Positions 10,353 through 20,133 of a stretch of DNA of 64,000 bases are shown here, piece after piece. Position 1 is the first letter of the stretch. Each line of letters begins with the position of its first letter. A program made the translations under genes and the position numbers. A model generated the notes under the pieces. The model ran no database searches, was not told the origin of the DNA, and saw only the letters and a list, made by a program, of their open reading frames with translations. Source of the DNA: JAYQKL01 sp965243245 (GTDB lineage: Bacteria > Pseudomonadota > Alphaproteobacteria > RS24); NCBI GenBank assembly GCA_965243245.1, contig OZ251536.1, positions 1,240,001-1,304,000 of the forward strand, in the 5' to 3' direction.

Positions 10353-11902
10353 TGGGAGGGCGGGTTTCAATTTTGCGCGCAGCAAGTATAACAGGCAGCG
10401 CAACTTTGCTTAGTCGTCTTTTTGGTTTTGTGCGTGACATTATGATTGCCGCGTCTTTGGGCGCAGGGCCGTTGGCAGATATTTTTGTCGTGGCGTTCAG
10501 ATTGCCAAACCTGTTTCGCAGGCTATTTGCAGAAGGGGCTTTTAATGCAGCTTTTATCCCTATTTTTACCAAACGGCTAGAAAGTGCTGGTGTGTCTTCG
10601 GCGCGTCTTATGGCGGGCGAAGTTATCTCGGTTTTGCTATGTGCTTTATTGATGTTCACGGCACTGGCAGAAATCTTTATGCCAGTTTTTGTTTATGCAT
10701 TGGCCAGCGGCTTCGAAAATGAGCCAGAAAAATTTAATCAAACTGTATATTATGCGCGCATCACTTTTCCTTATTTGACGTTTATGTCTTTAATGGCCGT
10801 ATTTGCCGCTATGTTGAATGCAACAGGCAGATTTGCAGTGGCGGCTTTGGCACCCGTTTTATTGAATATTGTTTTAATTGCCGCATTGCTCTTGGCATGG
10901 GGTAATCAAAAACTCAGTCTTGATTATCTGATTTGGGGCGTTGCACTGGCTGGTTTTATGCAATTGAGTCTTTTGTGGTGGAGCGCAAGGCGTGTCGGAT
11001 TAATCGTATCCATAACCAAACCACGCCTCAGTTTGGATGTTAAGCGCGTTTTGATATTGGGTGTCCCCGGTGTCTTGGCGGCGGGTGTTGCTCAAATAAA
11101 TCTGCTGGTCGGGACAAATATTGCCTCGGCACAACAAGGCGCGGCGGCTTGGCTTTATTATGCTGACCGACTTTACCAATTGCCGCTTGGAGTCATTGGC
11201 GTGGCACTCTCGGTTGCTCTTTTGCCAGATATTTCGCGCCGTTTACGCGAAGGCGATAAACAAGGCGCCGTCAACAGCCAAAATAAGGGTCTCATATATG
11301 GGCTGTTTTTGACCTTGCCAGCCAGCCTTGGGCTTTATGCTTTGGCCGAGCCAATTATGAGTGTGCTGTTCGAGCGCGGCTCTTTTTCTGCAACCGATAC
11401 CCAAGCCGCCGCCCTTGCCCTTATGGGGTTTGCGCCGGGGCTTTTGGCGTTTGTTTTGGTGAAAATTCTACAACCAAGTTTTTTTGCCCAAGAAGATACT
11501 CGCACGCCGCTGATTTACGCTTGTCTAGGGGTGGCAACCAATATAACCCTCTCTTTAATTTATTTCCCAGTTTATGGTCATGTGGCGATTGCCGTGGCAA
11601 CCAGTATTGCGGGCGGGGTGACTTTGCTGGCGATGGTTGTTCATCTTGGTGTCATGGGCTGGCGGGTTGATGGCATGTTTATGCGCCGTTTTAGCACGAT
11701 TGCTTTTGCTAGTTTTGTCATGTTTGCTTTTATTATGTCTTTAGAGCCGCTTAGCGGGGCAAATTTTATAAGCTCGGCCGGCTCGCTCGCCAGCCGTATT
11801 GGAATGGCTGTTGGGCTTTATTTTTTAGCCCTGATTGGTTTTTCTGCTTTGGTTTGGCGCATAAGTCTTGCAGATTTGATGAGTTTCTTCAAGCGTCGGT
11901 AA
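10352..11902 (+). CDS. murJ: Lipid II flippase MurJ (MviN)
   Basis: A 516-residue polytopic inner-membrane protein of the MOP exporter superfamily that flips the peptidoglycan precursor lipid II. Fourteen or so hydrophobic segments are visible. The family's N-terminal LLSRLFGFVRDIMIAASLGAG and FRLPNLFRRLFAEGAFNAAFIP segments carry the conserved charged residues. The start codon overlaps the glnD stop by one base, and the GGAG just inside the gene is not its ribosome site. The glnD-murJ-trpS order is common in alphaproteobacteria. Confidence 0.96.
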   Translation: MGGRVSILRAASITGSATLLSRLFGFVRDIMIAASLGAGPLADIFVVAFRLPNLFRRLFAEGAFNAAFIPIFTKRLESAGVSSARLMAGEVISVLLCALLMFTALAEIFMPVFVYALASGFENEPEKFNQTVYYARITFPYLTFMSLMAVFAAMLNATGRFAVAALAPVLLNIVLIAALLLAWGNQKLSLDYLIWGVALAGFMQLSLLWWSARRVGLIVSITKPRLSLDVKRVLILGVPGVLAAGVAQINLLVGTNIASAQQGAAAWLYYADRLYQLPLGVIGVALSVALLPDISRRLREGDKQGAVNSQNKGLIYGLFLTLPASLGLYALAEPIMSVLFERGSFSATDTQAAALALMGFAPGLLAFVLVKILQPSFFAQEDTRTPLIYACLGVATNITLSLIYFPVYGHVAIAVATSIAGGVTLLAMVVHLGVMGWRVDGMFMRRFSTIAFASFVMFAFIMSLEPLSGANFISSAGSLASRIGMAVGLYFLALIGFSALVWRISLADLMSFFKRR

Positions 11903-11979
11903 TCCGTCATTTGGCGTATAGCAAAAGGCTTGAAATGCCATGCTGAAAAGTGGATAAGGGGGGCAAAGAGGTTGAAAAT

Positions 11980-12996
11980 ATGTTCCCACCACAAAACCGA
12001 GTTTTTTCTGGCGTCCAACCGACAGGACAGCTTCATCTTGGCAATTATCTTGGTGCCATTCGTAATTTTGTGAACCTTCAGGCGAGCCATGAATGCCTGT
12101 ATTGTGTGGTTGATATGCATGCTATTACTGTTTGGCAGAACCCTGATGAGTTGCGTCATAACACTTATGAGGTGGTCGCGGCGTTTCTGGCGGCGGGCGT
12201 GGATGGTGAGAAACATATCGTTTTTAACCAGAGCCGTGTTTGCGCTCATGCTGAGTTAGCTTGGATCTTGAATTGTGTGGCGCGGATGGGGTGGCTTAAT
12301 CGGATGACGCAGTTTAAGGAAAAAGCGGGTAAAAACCGCGAAAATGCTTCGGTTGGGCTTTATGTTTATCCTAATTTGATGGCGGCAGATATTCTTAGCT
12401 ATCAAGCGACGCATGTGCCGGTTGGCGCAGACCAAAAACAACACCTTGAATTGGCGCGTGATATTGCTCAAAAGTTCAACCATGATTTCCTTGGCGAGGA
12501 CGCCGCGCCGTTTTTTCCGTTGCCTGAACCCTTAATTATTGAGCCAGCAATGCGTATTATGTCTTTGCGTGATGGGAGCAAGAAAATGTCAAAATCGGAG
12601 TCGTCTGATATGTCGCGTATCACGCTTACAGATGAGGCGGATAGTATCGCGCAAAAGATTCGCAAAGCGCGGACAGACGCCGCCCCCTTGCCAGAAAATG
12701 AAGCAGGCTTAAAAGGACGCCCCGAGGCGGCTAATTTGGTTGGTATTTTTGCCGCCCTTTGTGAGCAGACACCTGCACAAGTTTTACAAAATTATGCGGG
12801 GCAGAATTTTTCAGTATTTAAGCCAGATTTGGCTGATTTAATGATCGAGAAAATAGCGCCCATCACTACAAATATGAAACAATACCTTGCTGATAAGACT
12901 TATCTTGACAAGGTGCTAGATGAAGGTGCGGCGCGGGCGGATGCGCTGGCACGCCCTATTCTTGATGATGTTAAGAAAATCGTTGGTTTTGCCTGA
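11980..12996 (+). CDS. trpS: Tryptophanyl-tRNA synthetase
   Basis: A 338-residue class I aminoacyl-tRNA synthetase that charges tRNA-Trp in the cytoplasm. It shows [20 protein letters not shown] near the N-terminus with the HIGH-equivalent HLGN, and the KMSKS loop ([14 protein letters not shown], about residue 202). The frame is open upstream to a GTG at 11950, but AGAGG at 11967-11971 is correctly spaced for the ATG at 11980, and the family begins close to RVFSG, so I use 11980. Length fits the family (about 330-350). Confidence 0.95.
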   Translation: MFPPQNRVFSGVQPTGQLHLGNYLGAIRNFVNLQASHECLYCVVDMHAITVWQNPDELRHNTYEVVAAFLAAGVDGEKHIVFNQSRVCAHAELAWILNCVARMGWLNRMTQFKEKAGKNRENASVGLYVYPNLMAADILSYQATHVPVGADQKQHLELARDIAQKFNHDFLGEDAAPFFPLPEPLIIEPAMRIMSLRDGSKKMSKSESSDMSRITLTDEADSIAQKIRKARTDAAPLPENEAGLKGRPEAANLVGIFAALCEQTPAQVLQNYAGQNFSVFKPDLADLMIEKIAPITTNMKQYLADKTYLDKVLDEGAARADALARPILDDVKKIVGFA

Positions 12997-13047
12997 TAGT
13001 ATAAAAACGTCATTGCTGTTTGTGTCTGACAATGGCAACATGGATTT

Positions 13048-13524
13048 ATGTTAAATGATAAACATTTGTTGCGGAAATTTCTGGTCATTGTCGATGGCAC
13101 CCCAGAGTCGCGTGCTGCTTTGCGCTGGGCAGAGCGTCGCGCACATGGAAATTCGGGCGAGCTTGTCTTGGTGACTATTCTTGAGCTGGGCGGATTTGAG
13201 CATTGGCTGGGTGTCGAGAGCCTGATGAGGCAAGAAGCACGCGAGGAAGCGCAACAGATTTTGGATAAGCTGTCCCAAGAGGTTAAGCAGATTGCGGGGC
13301 GCACGCCGGAAACCCATATTCTTGAGGGCAATAAAATAGATGTGCTTATGGAGCTACTTGATAGCGATAAAACAATTTCTACTTTGGTGCTGGCATCGGG
13401 CACAGACCCGGAAGGGCCAGGCCCTCTTGTTTCGGCATTGGCAACGGGGCGAAGCGGCTTTCATATTCCGGTCACTATTGTGCCGGGTGAATTGAGTGAA
13501 GAACAGATAGACGCCATCACTTAA
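13048..13524 (+). CDS. Universal stress protein (UspA family)
   Basis: A 158-residue single-domain universal stress protein. The first strand and helix, FLVIVDGTPESRAALRWAERRA, and the C-terminal nucleotide-loop region, LASGTDPEGPGPLVSALATGRSGFHIPVTIVPG, match the UspA fold and its ATP-binding type of loop. Its partner process is not evident. It sits between trpS and the Nfu-type gene, a placement seen in other alphaproteobacteria. The ribosome site is poor, so the ATG at 13048 rests mainly on frame and length. Confidence 0.88.
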   Translation: MLNDKHLLRKFLVIVDGTPESRAALRWAERRAHGNSGELVLVTILELGGFEHWLGVESLMRQEAREEAQQILDKLSQEVKQIAGRTPETHILEGNKIDVLMELLDSDKTISTLVLASGTDPEGPGPLVSALATGRSGFHIPVTIVPGELSEEQIDAIT

Positions 13525-13534
13525 AATGTTATAT

Positions 13535-13564
13535 TTGATGTCTTTAATACCAATGCGTTATAAT
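13535..13564 (+). promoter_or_regulatory. Sigma70-type promoter candidate for the Nfu gene
   Basis: TTGATG at 13535-13540 and a perfect TATAAT at 13559-13564 are separated by 18 bases, 47 bases before the start codon. The -10 box lies inside a set of degenerate AATGCGTYAT repeats. Confidence 0.6.
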
Positions 13565-13584
13565 GCGTCATAATAATGCGTCAT
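13552..13584 (+). repeat. Three degenerate AATGCGTYAT direct repeats over a promoter
   Basis: AATGCGTTAT, AATGCGTCAT and AATGCGTCAT follow one another with a 3-base spacer before the last copy. They cover the -10 box and probable transcription start of the Nfu gene. They could be duplicated operator sites or simply slippage products. Confidence 0.6.
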
Positions 13585-13610
13585 GGTAAACTTTTATAAT
13601 GGAGAGCAAT

Positions 13611-14171
13611 ATGTTTATTCAAACTGAAGAAACGCCCAATCCAGCAACTCTAAAATTCATGCCCGGGCGTGATGTGATGGGAGACGCCGCGCCGGCTGAC
13701 TTTCCGTCTCGTGAAGCGGCAAAAAATTCGCCTTTGGCGCAAGCCTTGTTCAAGGTGCAACATGTTGAAAGCGTTTTTTTAGGGCGTGATTTTATAACTG
13801 TCACTAAGGGTGATGTCGAATGGCAGCATGTTAAGCCGCATATTTTGACGGCGGTGATGGATTTTTTTGTTTCTGGATTGCCGGTCCTTAATGCTGATGC
13901 CCAGCTTAACGAAGCTGAGGCAGAAGAATATGGCGAAGATGAAGAAATTGTTACGACAATCAAACAATTGCTTGATACGCGCGTGCGCCCGGCGGTGGCT
14001 CAAGATGGCGGCGATATTGTTTTTCATCGATATGAAGACGGTGTTGTGTTCCTTGAAATGCGGGGGGCTTGTGCGGGCTGTCCGAGTTCTACGGCGACAT
14101 TGAAACAGGGGGTTGAAAATCTTTTAAAGCATTTTTGTCCCGTCGTGACAGAAGTCAGAGCTGTTCAGTAA
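13611..14171 (+). CDS. nfuA: Nfu-type iron-sulfur cluster carrier protein
   Basis: A protein of 186 residues with an N-terminal Nfu_N domain (FIQTEETPNPATLKFMPGR, residues 2-20) and a C-terminal NifU-like domain carrying the cluster-ligating CxxC (RGACAGCPSS, about residue 150). It carries 4Fe-4S clusters to target apoproteins and is the bacterial relative of mitochondrial NFU1. Two in-frame ATGs exist (13599 and 13611). GGAGAG at 13600-13605 is a ribosome site for the second, and homologues begin with M-F-I-Q-T-E, so 13611 is used. Confidence 0.93.
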   Translation: MFIQTEETPNPATLKFMPGRDVMGDAAPADFPSREAAKNSPLAQALFKVQHVESVFLGRDFITVTKGDVEWQHVKPHILTAVMDFFVSGLPVLNADAQLNEAEAEEYGEDEEIVTTIKQLLDTRVRPAVAQDGGDIVFHRYEDGVVFLEMRGACAGCPSSTATLKQGVENLLKHFCPVVTEVRAVQ

Positions 14172-14238
14172 TCTGGCACGCTATTTTCAAATTGTTTAGA
14201 TGCCCCTAAATGCTGTTTAATTTTTTAAGGTGATTGAT

Positions 14239-14991
14239 TTGCGCGCCTCTGGTTTTGGGAAAAATTTGCTGGCTTGTGATACCACGCAGCAAGCTTGTTC
14301 TGTGGCGTTATTGCGGGCGGGCGACGAAGAGCCTATTTGCTTATATGAAGAAATTGGCACAGGCCATACAGAACACCTGCCATGCATGGTGAAAGAGGCT
14401 TTGGATAGGGCGGGATTGAGGATTGCGGAGTTACATGCACTTGGGGTTACGGTTGGACCGGGTACGTTTGCTGGCGTTCGGGTGGGATTAGCCGCGATGC
14501 GCGCTTTTGCACTTGCTGGAGATTTACCTATTTTCACCATGACCAGCCTTGCTTTAATGGCACAAACTTATTTGGCACAAACTCGTTTGGCACAAACGGA
14601 TGGTAAAATGCCAAATATGCCGCTTGCTTGTGTCATTGATGCGCGGCGCGATCAGCTTTATCTACAATGTTTTGATGCTGATGGTCTGGATTTATCTGCA
14701 CCGGCGGTGTTGTCTGTTGAGCAGGCGGTCGAAGTCTTAGCCGATAAAAACCACGTGCTTATCGGCACAGGCGCGGCTGTCATTTTAGCTCAATTGAAAA
14801 AAGCGGGGGTGAATCTTGACCCTTATAGGCAGAATGATAAACAGAATGAAATTTTATATCCCGATGCCGCCTTTATAATCGCCGCCTTGCAACGCGGCGC
14901 ACTTGCGCCAACGCCGCACCCAACACCGCTCTATTTGCGCCCCCCCGATGCCGCCCTGCCTAAACATGACCAACGTGTCAAAAGAAAATGA
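14239..14991 (+). CDS. tsaB: tRNA threonylcarbamoyladenosine biosynthesis protein TsaB
   Basis: A protein of about 250 residues of the ASKHA fold that partners TsaD and TsaE in making t6A37 of ANN-decoding tRNAs. Visible family segments: LLACDTTQQACSVAL near the N-terminus, GHTEHLPCMV, and GVTVGPGTFAGVRVGLAAMRAFA. The catalytic metal-binding His pair of TsaD is absent, as expected for TsaB. I chose TTG 14239 because AAGGTGAT at 14227-14234 is a ribosome site; GTG 14230 is the alternative. A 15-bp tandem triplication at 14557-14601 inserts (L/M)AQTx repeats in a surface loop. Confidence 0.9.
   Translation: MRASGFGKNLLACDTTQQACSVALLRAGDEEPICLYEEIGTGHTEHLPCMVKEALDRAGLRIAELHALGVTVGPGTFAGVRVGLAAMRAFALAGDLPIFTMTSLALMAQTYLAQTRLAQTDGKMPNMPLACVIDARRDQLYLQCFDADGLDLSAPAVLSVEQAVEVLADKNHVLIGTGAAVILAQLKKAGVNLDPYRQNDKQNEILYPDAAFIIAALQRGALAPTPHPTPLYLRPPDAALPKHDQRVKRK
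14557..14601 (+). repeat. 15-bp tandem repeat, three copies, in tsaB
   Basis: Three units of the form WTGGCACAAACNNNT encode MAQTY-LAQTR-LAQTD. The repeat stays in frame and falls between two conserved segments of TsaB. Confidence 0.85.
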
Positions 14992-15001
14992 GACAAACAA
15001 G

Positions 15002-15505
15002 ATGGTCATACCATTTTCCTCATCCCCGCCCCAATTTAGCGTTTTTCGTTTAACGCCCCCCTATAAGGCACTTATGATTGCCCAAATGGCGCGTCTTCAT
15101 CGGGCTAGCTTTGAACGCTTTTGGTCGGCTGAAAGCCTTATGCAAACGATGTCTTCGCCCAAGGTTTTTTGCTGGGGGAGTTTGCCTTATAAAAATAACA
15201 ATATTAATGACAATATTGCCGAATTATCTGGTTTTTTGCTTGCGCGATGGGTTACTGATGAAGCCGAAATTTTGACATTTGCCGTTGCTCCCGCCCAGCG
15301 GCGACAAGGCATAGGGTGCGCTCTTTTGAAGGAACTGATTGCAACAGCATCCGCGCAAGCTCTTGTGCGTATTTTTCTGGAGGTGGAAGCAACAAATAGA
15401 GCGGCGCAAGCACTTTATCAGCAAGCGGGGTTTAGTCGACAGGGCGGGCGCGAAAATTATTATGCAGGGGTAAATGCGATTTTGATGGAATACAAACTTG
15501 GATAA
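15002..15505 (+). CDS. rimI: Ribosomal-protein-alanine N-acetyltransferase-like GNAT protein
   Basis: A GNAT acetyltransferase of about 168 residues. The acetyl-CoA loop is clear in VAPAQRRQGIGCALLKEL, preceded by DEAEILTFA and followed by FLEVEATNRAAQALYQQAGF, the pattern of RimI, which acetylates the N-terminus of ribosomal protein S18. Placement directly after tsaB is the usual alphaproteobacterial arrangement. Starts at ATG 15002 or ATG 14966 (overlapping tsaB by 26 bases) are both possible; neither has a good ribosome site. Confidence 0.87.
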   Translation: MVIPFSSSPPQFSVFRLTPPYKALMIAQMARLHRASFERFWSAESLMQTMSSPKVFCWGSLPYKNNNINDNIAELSGFLLARWVTDEAEILTFAVAPAQRRQGIGCALLKELIATASAQALVRIFLEVEATNRAAQALYQQAGFSRQGGRENYYAGVNAILMEYKLG

Positions 15506-15532
15506 GAGCGCAATAAAGGGTAAAAGACTCCT

Positions 15533-15979
15533 ATGACACAAGAAAATACGCCTAACATATCTGAGTTGGAAAAGCTTTGTGTAGAGGCTGGCATGCGCAT
15601 GACCGAGCAACGCCGAATTATTGCGCGGGTTATTTCTGAAGCAAATGACCATCCCGATGTTGAAGCCCTGTATCACAGAGCCGCAAAGCTTGATGCAGGC
15701 ATTTCGATTGCAACGGTTTATCGGACGGTCAGATTGTTCGAAGAAGCCGGGATTTTAACGCGCCATGATTTCGGCAATGGCCGCGCACGCTATGAAACCG
15801 TATCTGATGACCATCATGACCACCTCATTGATTTGCAATCTGGTAAAGTCATAGAGTTTACGAATGAAGAAATTGAAGTTCTGCAAAAAGAAGTCGCACG
15901 TAAACTCGGCTACAAGCTTGTCGACCACCGTTTGGAACTTTATTGCACGCCGCTCAATACCGATAAAGCTGGATCCTAA
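15533..15979 (+). CDS. fur: Fur/Mur-family metal-responsive repressor
   Basis: A 148-residue Fur-family regulator. The winged helix spans about residues 15-85 (GMRMTEQRRIIARVI; ISIATVYRTVRLFEEAGIL is the recognition helix). The metal-binding region HHDHLIDLQSGKVIEF follows. The CxxC pairs that bind structural zinc in E. coli Fur are missing, as in the alphaproteobacterial Fur/Mur branch, whose members often sense manganese instead of iron. Whether this one senses Fe or Mn cannot be read from the sequence. It lies 5 bases ahead of plsC, probably in one transcript with rimI through miaB. Confidence 0.9.
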   Translation: MTQENTPNISELEKLCVEAGMRMTEQRRIIARVISEANDHPDVEALYHRAAKLDAGISIATVYRTVRLFEEAGILTRHDFGNGRARYETVSDDHHDHLIDLQSGKVIEFTNEEIEVLQKEVARKLGYKLVDHRLELYCTPLNTDKAGS

Positions 15980-15984
15980 ATACC

Positions 15985-16881
15985 ATGATTTCACCTTCTC
16001 TTAGGTTAATATGGCGCTTACCGCTGGTGCTTGCTTTTTTCTCATTGGTTGTGCCTTTGCAGATGATCTCACATTTTTTGAACCTGCCCACGCGCCACGT
16101 TTTCCCAATCGCCTTTTATCGCTTTTTTATGCGCGTGGCTGATATTCATCTGCACCTCCACGGGCCCATACCTCAAAAGGGGACGCTGATTCTTTCAAAT
16201 CATGCAAGTTGGCTTGATATCGTTCTTATTGGCTCCGTCGTGCCAGTGCATTTTGTTGCCAAGGCGGATGTTGCTCACTGGCCGCTTTTGGGCATGCTGG
16301 CAAAAATCGCACGGACTATTTTTATCGAACGCGCACGGCGCTCAGATACGCTGAACCAACGCAATGCCATGCAAAAAAGATTGGCTGATGGTGATCGTGT
16401 CGTGCTGTTTCCAGAAGGCTCAACCAGCGATGGGACGATTGTTCAACCGTTTAAATCAGCGTTATTATCGGCGGCTGAGAGCAAGGTGAAAGGAAAAGCG
16501 GTAAAGGTGCAAGCCATGACCGTGGTTTTTTCCAAATTGTGCGATATCCCGATGGGACGGCGCATGCGAGTCGAATATGCTTGGATCGGACATTTAAATT
16601 TAATTTCTCATATGTTGAAAATTTTATGCGGTGACAAGCTCGGCGTGGATATAGTGTTTTATGCCCAAACCAATCTGGACGCCGAGGGCGGGCGTAAGGA
16701 ACTTGCAATTAAGGCGCATCGGCAGGTGCAAGATGGGTTGGCAGCTTTTGCAACGCGCCATAATACGGCGTCTTTTAACTGGGAAAAGACAACTCAAAAA
16801 ACCACACAAATGAACCATAATTTAGACATGCCAAGCCATAGGCAGGAGCATAAAAATGCAGAAAAACTTAAAATCGAGTGA
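15985..16881 (+). CDS. plsC: 1-acyl-sn-glycerol-3-phosphate acyltransferase
   Basis: A 298-residue membrane-associated acyltransferase that makes phosphatidic acid from lysophosphatidic acid. The HX4D catalytic motif is NHASWLD (about residue 72) and the substrate motif is FPEGSTSDG (about 142-150). A hydrophobic segment near residues 7-27 anchors it in the inner membrane. The C-terminal 40 residues are polar and not conserved, and the last 26 bases overlap miaB. Confidence 0.92.
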   Translation: MISPSLRLIWRLPLVLAFFSLVVPLQMISHFLNLPTRHVFPIAFYRFFMRVADIHLHLHGPIPQKGTLILSNHASWLDIVLIGSVVPVHFVAKADVAHWPLLGMLAKIARTIFIERARRSDTLNQRNAMQKRLADGDRVVLFPEGSTSDGTIVQPFKSALLSAAESKVKGKAVKVQAMTVVFSKLCDIPMGRRMRVEYAWIGHLNLISHMLKILCGDKLGVDIVFYAQTNLDAEGGRKELAIKAHRQVQDGLAAFATRHNTASFNWEKTTQKTTQMNHNLDMPSHRQEHKNAEKLKIE

Positions 16882-18223
16882 TCTGACAAATAAAAAATCT
16901 GTATTCATCAAGACATATGGATGCCAGATGAATGTTTATGATAGCGAGCGCATGGCAGAGGCTTTGCTTGATGCGGGTTATCATTTTGTGGGCGCAGCTG
17001 ATGAAGCTGACATGGTCATTTTGAATACTTGCCATATTCGTGAAAAGGCGGCAGAGAAAGTCTATTCAGAGCTGGGGCGGCTGAAAAAACTCAAGGATAA
17101 AAAATCCGATATGGTGATAGGTGTCGCTGGCTGTGTCGCTCAGGCGCAAGGCCAAGAGATTATTCGGCGGGCGGCGGCAGTCGACCTCGTTTTTGGACCA
17201 CAAACCTTTCAGGCCCTACCCGATATGTTGCAAGAGCTTAAAGACCAGCGCGCGCGCGGCGAAGGAAAAGGGGTCGTGCGCACACAGTTTCCTGCCGAGG
17301 AAAAATTTGAAGCCTTACATAAAATGAGACGCAAGCCACTGTCGCGCACCCCAACGGCTTTTGTGACGATACAGGAAGGGTGTGATAAATTTTGTACATT
17401 TTGCGTTGTGCCTTATACGCGCGGGGCGGAAGTCTCGCGTGCGGCGGCAGAAATTGAGGCGGAAGTTTTGGCTTTAGCAGCGACTGGCGTTAGTGAAATT
17501 ACTCTTTTGGGACAGAATGTAAATGCTTGGTATGATTGTGCTGCTGGTCTGGGCTTGGGAAGTTTATTAAGGCAATTGGCTAAATGTGAGGGCATAGAAC
17601 GTCTTCGGTTTACGACCTCACATCCACGCGATATGGATGATGAACTGATTAGCGCATATGGCGATTTAGCTGAGCTTATGCCTTATCTTCATCTGCCTGT
17701 TCAGGCGGGTTCGGATAAAATTTTGGCCGGGATGAATCGCCAACATACAGCAGAGAACTATCTTAAATTGATTGATAAAATTAGGCGGGTGCGTTCTGAT
17801 ATTGCCTTGTCATCGGACTTTATTGTTGGCTTCCCCGGTGAAACAGATGAGGATTTTGAAGCGACAATGAAGCTTGTAGAACAAGTTAATTATGCGCAAG
17901 CTTACTCTTTTAAATATTCGCCGCGCCCCGGCACACCTGCGGCCGAAGAAAAAATTCAAGTGCCTGAAAAGGTGAAATCTCAACGACTACAAACCCTCCA
18001 GCAACTCTTAAATAGCCAACAGATTAACTTTAATCGTGCCCAAATTGGCAAAACGCTACCCGTTTTGTTTGAAAAACCGAGCAAATATGACGGGCAAATA
18101 ATGGGACGCTCGCCTTATTTGCAGACTGTCCATGTTGAAACAGATGAACGTGTCATTGGAAAATTATGCATGGTTGAGATCAAAACCGCACAGGCAAATA
18201 GCCTGACGGGTAAAATTGTATGA
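16856..18223 (+). CDS. miaB: tRNA-2-methylthio-N6-dimethylallyladenosine synthase MiaB
   Basis: A 455-residue radical-SAM methylthiotransferase that adds the methylthio group to i6A37 of tRNAs. Order: UPF0004 domain ([17 protein letters not shown], with the three cluster cysteines C24, the CHI cysteine and the CVAQ cysteine), radical-SAM domain with CDKFCTFC (about residue 173), and a TRAM domain at the C-terminus (about 385-450). AGGAG at 16844-16848, inside plsC, is well spaced for the ATG at 16856. Confidence 0.96.
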   Translation: MQKNLKSSDLTNKKSVFIKTYGCQMNVYDSERMAEALLDAGYHFVGAADEADMVILNTCHIREKAAEKVYSELGRLKKLKDKKSDMVIGVAGCVAQAQGQEIIRRAAAVDLVFGPQTFQALPDMLQELKDQRARGEGKGVVRTQFPAEEKFEALHKMRRKPLSRTPTAFVTIQEGCDKFCTFCVVPYTRGAEVSRAAAEIEAEVLALAATGVSEITLLGQNVNAWYDCAAGLGLGSLLRQLAKCEGIERLRFTTSHPRDMDDELISAYGDLAELMPYLHLPVQAGSDKILAGMNRQHTAENYLKLIDKIRRVRSDIALSSDFIVGFPGETDEDFEATMKLVEQVNYAQAYSFKYSPRPGTPAAEEKIQVPEKVKSQRLQTLQQLLNSQQINFNRAQIGKTLPVLFEKPSKYDGQIMGRSPYLQTVHVETDERVIGKLCMVEIKTAQANSLTGKIV

Positions 18224-18313
18224 AGTGACATTTTCAGGCTTGCTTATCGTTGGAGAAAACTCCATATTTAGGCAAGATGATAAATAGTCTTTACCTATAT
18301 CGCCCCATGAGGT

Positions 18314-19423
18314 TTGTGCGCGTTGCGTAATACAAACCCCAAATCCGAGGTGCCCGTCGCAGAAGCGGACAAAGAGTCTGCCACGCAAGTGACCCAAAAA
18401 AATGACTCTCAGAACGACCATAAGCTCGTCCTAGATTTTGATGATAACCGCCTGCTTGGCGCATTATATGGCACGCATGACAGCCATTTGTCGCGCATGG
18501 AACAAATTTTGAATATTCAGCTGGTCAATCGAGGCAATCTTCTGGTTCTTCAAGGCGATGCCAAGGCATGCAGACGCGCAAAGGACGCCTTGCAAGATTT
18601 ATATTTACAATTAAAAAAAGGTCAAGACATCAGCTTAAGCGATGTCGATGGAGCATTAAGAATGACATTAACGCCTGTCAAAACCAAAACAGATAAACCG
18701 TCTTCTCAAACGCGCATGCGCACTCAAAAGCGTGCCGTTAACCCTCGCTCGCCCAATCAGGCGGCTTACATAGATGCTTTGATGAGCAAAGAGCTGGTAG
18801 TCGGTACAGGCCCTGCGGGTACGGGTAAGACTTATCTGGCAGTTGGCGCGGCGGCGGCGATGTTGGTTGAGGGTAAAATAGAGCGTATTATTCTTTCGCG
18901 CCCCACGGTTGAGGCAGGTGAAAGCCTCGGGTTTTTGCCCGGCGACATGCGCGATAAAGTAGACCCCTATTTGCGCCCCCTCTATGACGCTCTCTACGAC
19001 ATGCTCCCCGGACCACAAGTTATTCGTAGCTTAGAGTCAGGCGAAATTGAAATCGCGCCATTGGCTTTCATGCGCGGGCGCACTTTAGCCAATTCTTTTG
19101 TTATTCTGGATGAGGCGCAAAATGCGACACCAATGCAAATGAAAATGTTTTTGACGCGCATGGGAGAAAATTCTCGCATGGTCATCACAGGTGACCCGAC
19201 ACAGGTGGACTTGCCCTTTGGCACTAAATCTGGCTTGCATGATGCATTAGAGATTTTGCCCAATCTTAAAGGCGTTGAAATTATTAATTTTACCGAAAGC
19301 GATGTTGTCCGCCATGATATGGTGACGCGCATTGTGAAGGCGTATAAAAAACGCGACCTTAAATTAGCCGATAAAAAAGATTTAAATTCAAACCAAAACA
19401 TGACCGATAAAGACACTAAATGA
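18314..19423 (+). CDS. PhoH-family ATPase
   Basis: A PhoH-like protein of about 369 residues with an N-terminal KH-like RNA-binding region (about 40-110) and a C-terminal P-loop ATPase with Walker A GPAGTGKTYLAVGAA (about residue 163) and Walker B FVILDEAQNATPMQMKMFLTRMG. Its place before ybeY is conserved and ties it to ribosome or RNA quality control, though its exact activity is unsettled. There is no ATG: TTG at 18314 or TTG at 18323 are candidates, and GAGG at 18309-18312 is better spaced for 18323. Confidence 0.92.
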   Translation: MCALRNTNPKSEVPVAEADKESATQVTQKNDSQNDHKLVLDFDDNRLLGALYGTHDSHLSRMEQILNIQLVNRGNLLVLQGDAKACRRAKDALQDLYLQLKKGQDISLSDVDGALRMTLTPVKTKTDKPSSQTRMRTQKRAVNPRSPNQAAYIDALMSKELVVGTGPAGTGKTYLAVGAAAAMLVEGKIERIILSRPTVEAGESLGFLPGDMRDKVDPYLRPLYDALYDMLPGPQVIRSLESGEIEIAPLAFMRGRTLANSFVILDEAQNATPMQMKMFLTRMGENSRMVITGDPTQVDLPFGTKSGLHDALEILPNLKGVEIINFTESDVVRHDMVTRIVKAYKKRDLKLADKKDLNSNQNMTDKDTK

Positions 19424-20133
19424 CGCCTGATATGCAAAATAAAATGAAAATTGCGTCAAAGGAGCCTGACAGTCCTGATAATCCCGATAATCCCGATAAT
19501 CAGAATGTGTATCATCACTTAAATATAGACCGCCTTATGACCCTTGATGTTGAGATGATGAAAGCGTGGGGGCGTTCGGGCTGGTCGGCAGATTTTTCTT
19601 GTCTGGAAGAAAAAATAGAACAAGCCCTTCGCACCTGCATGACAGTCTTAAAAATGCAAAAGAAAATACAAAATGAAAGCATTTATGAGTTGTCTTTGGT
19701 GCTGGTTGATGATGCGCATATCAGCACCTTAAATGCGGTATGGCGCAACAAAGATAAACCGACAAATGTGCTCTCTTTTTCGGCTATAGAAGACGTGTTT
19801 TCGGCTATAGAAGACGCAGATAAAGCTGAATTAGGGCAATCTGTAAATTCACCATCTATAAATTTATCGCCAACGGATAGGCCCGCCATGTTGGGTGATA
19901 TTGTCATGGCACATGAAACCATTGAGCGTGAGGCTGAAGCACAAGGAAAAACACCTCTTAATCATTTTTTGCATCTTTTCGTTCATGGTTTTTTGCACCT
20001 GTGCGGTTATGATCACGCGGTGCCTGACGCGGCAAAAGAAATGGCAACGCTGGAAATTAAAATTTTGGCAAATATGAATATCGCCTCGCCTTATGAGGGG
20101 GCGCAAGTTGTGGGAAAAAAGTGCCATGAGTAA
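19420..20133 (+). CDS. ybeY: Endoribonuclease YbeY
   Basis: A 237-residue YbeY, a zinc-dependent RNase that acts in 16S rRNA 3'-end maturation and ribosome quality control. The metal site is HGFLHLCGYDH near residue 190, preceded by WRNKDKPTNVLSF. It is longer than the typical 150-170 residues. Part of the excess comes from a polar N-terminal tail with a PDN triple repeat, part from a duplicated FSAIED(V/A) heptapeptide directly after the conserved LSF strand. It overlaps phoH by 4 bases and corC by 8 bases. Confidence 0.93.
   Translation: MTPDMQNKMKIASKEPDSPDNPDNPDNQNVYHHLNIDRLMTLDVEMMKAWGRSGWSADFSCLEEKIEQALRTCMTVLKMQKKIQNESIYELSLVLVDDAHISTLNAVWRNKDKPTNVLSFSAIEDVFSAIEDADKAELGQSVNSPSINLSPTDRPAMLGDIVMAHETIEREAEAQGKTPLNHFLHLFVHGFLHLCGYDHAVPDAAKEMATLEIKILANMNIASPYEGAQVVGKKCHE
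19474..19500 (+). repeat. 9-bp tandem repeat, three copies, in ybeY
   Basis: CCTGATAAT followed by two CCCGATAAT units encodes PDN-PDN-PDN in the nonconserved N-terminal tail of YbeY. Confidence 0.85.
19777..19818 (+). repeat. 21-bp tandem duplication in ybeY
   Basis: Two nearly identical 21-bp units duplicate FSAIEDV as FSAIEDA. The duplication sits immediately after a conserved beta strand, so it lengthens a loop without breaking the frame. Confidence 0.88.
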
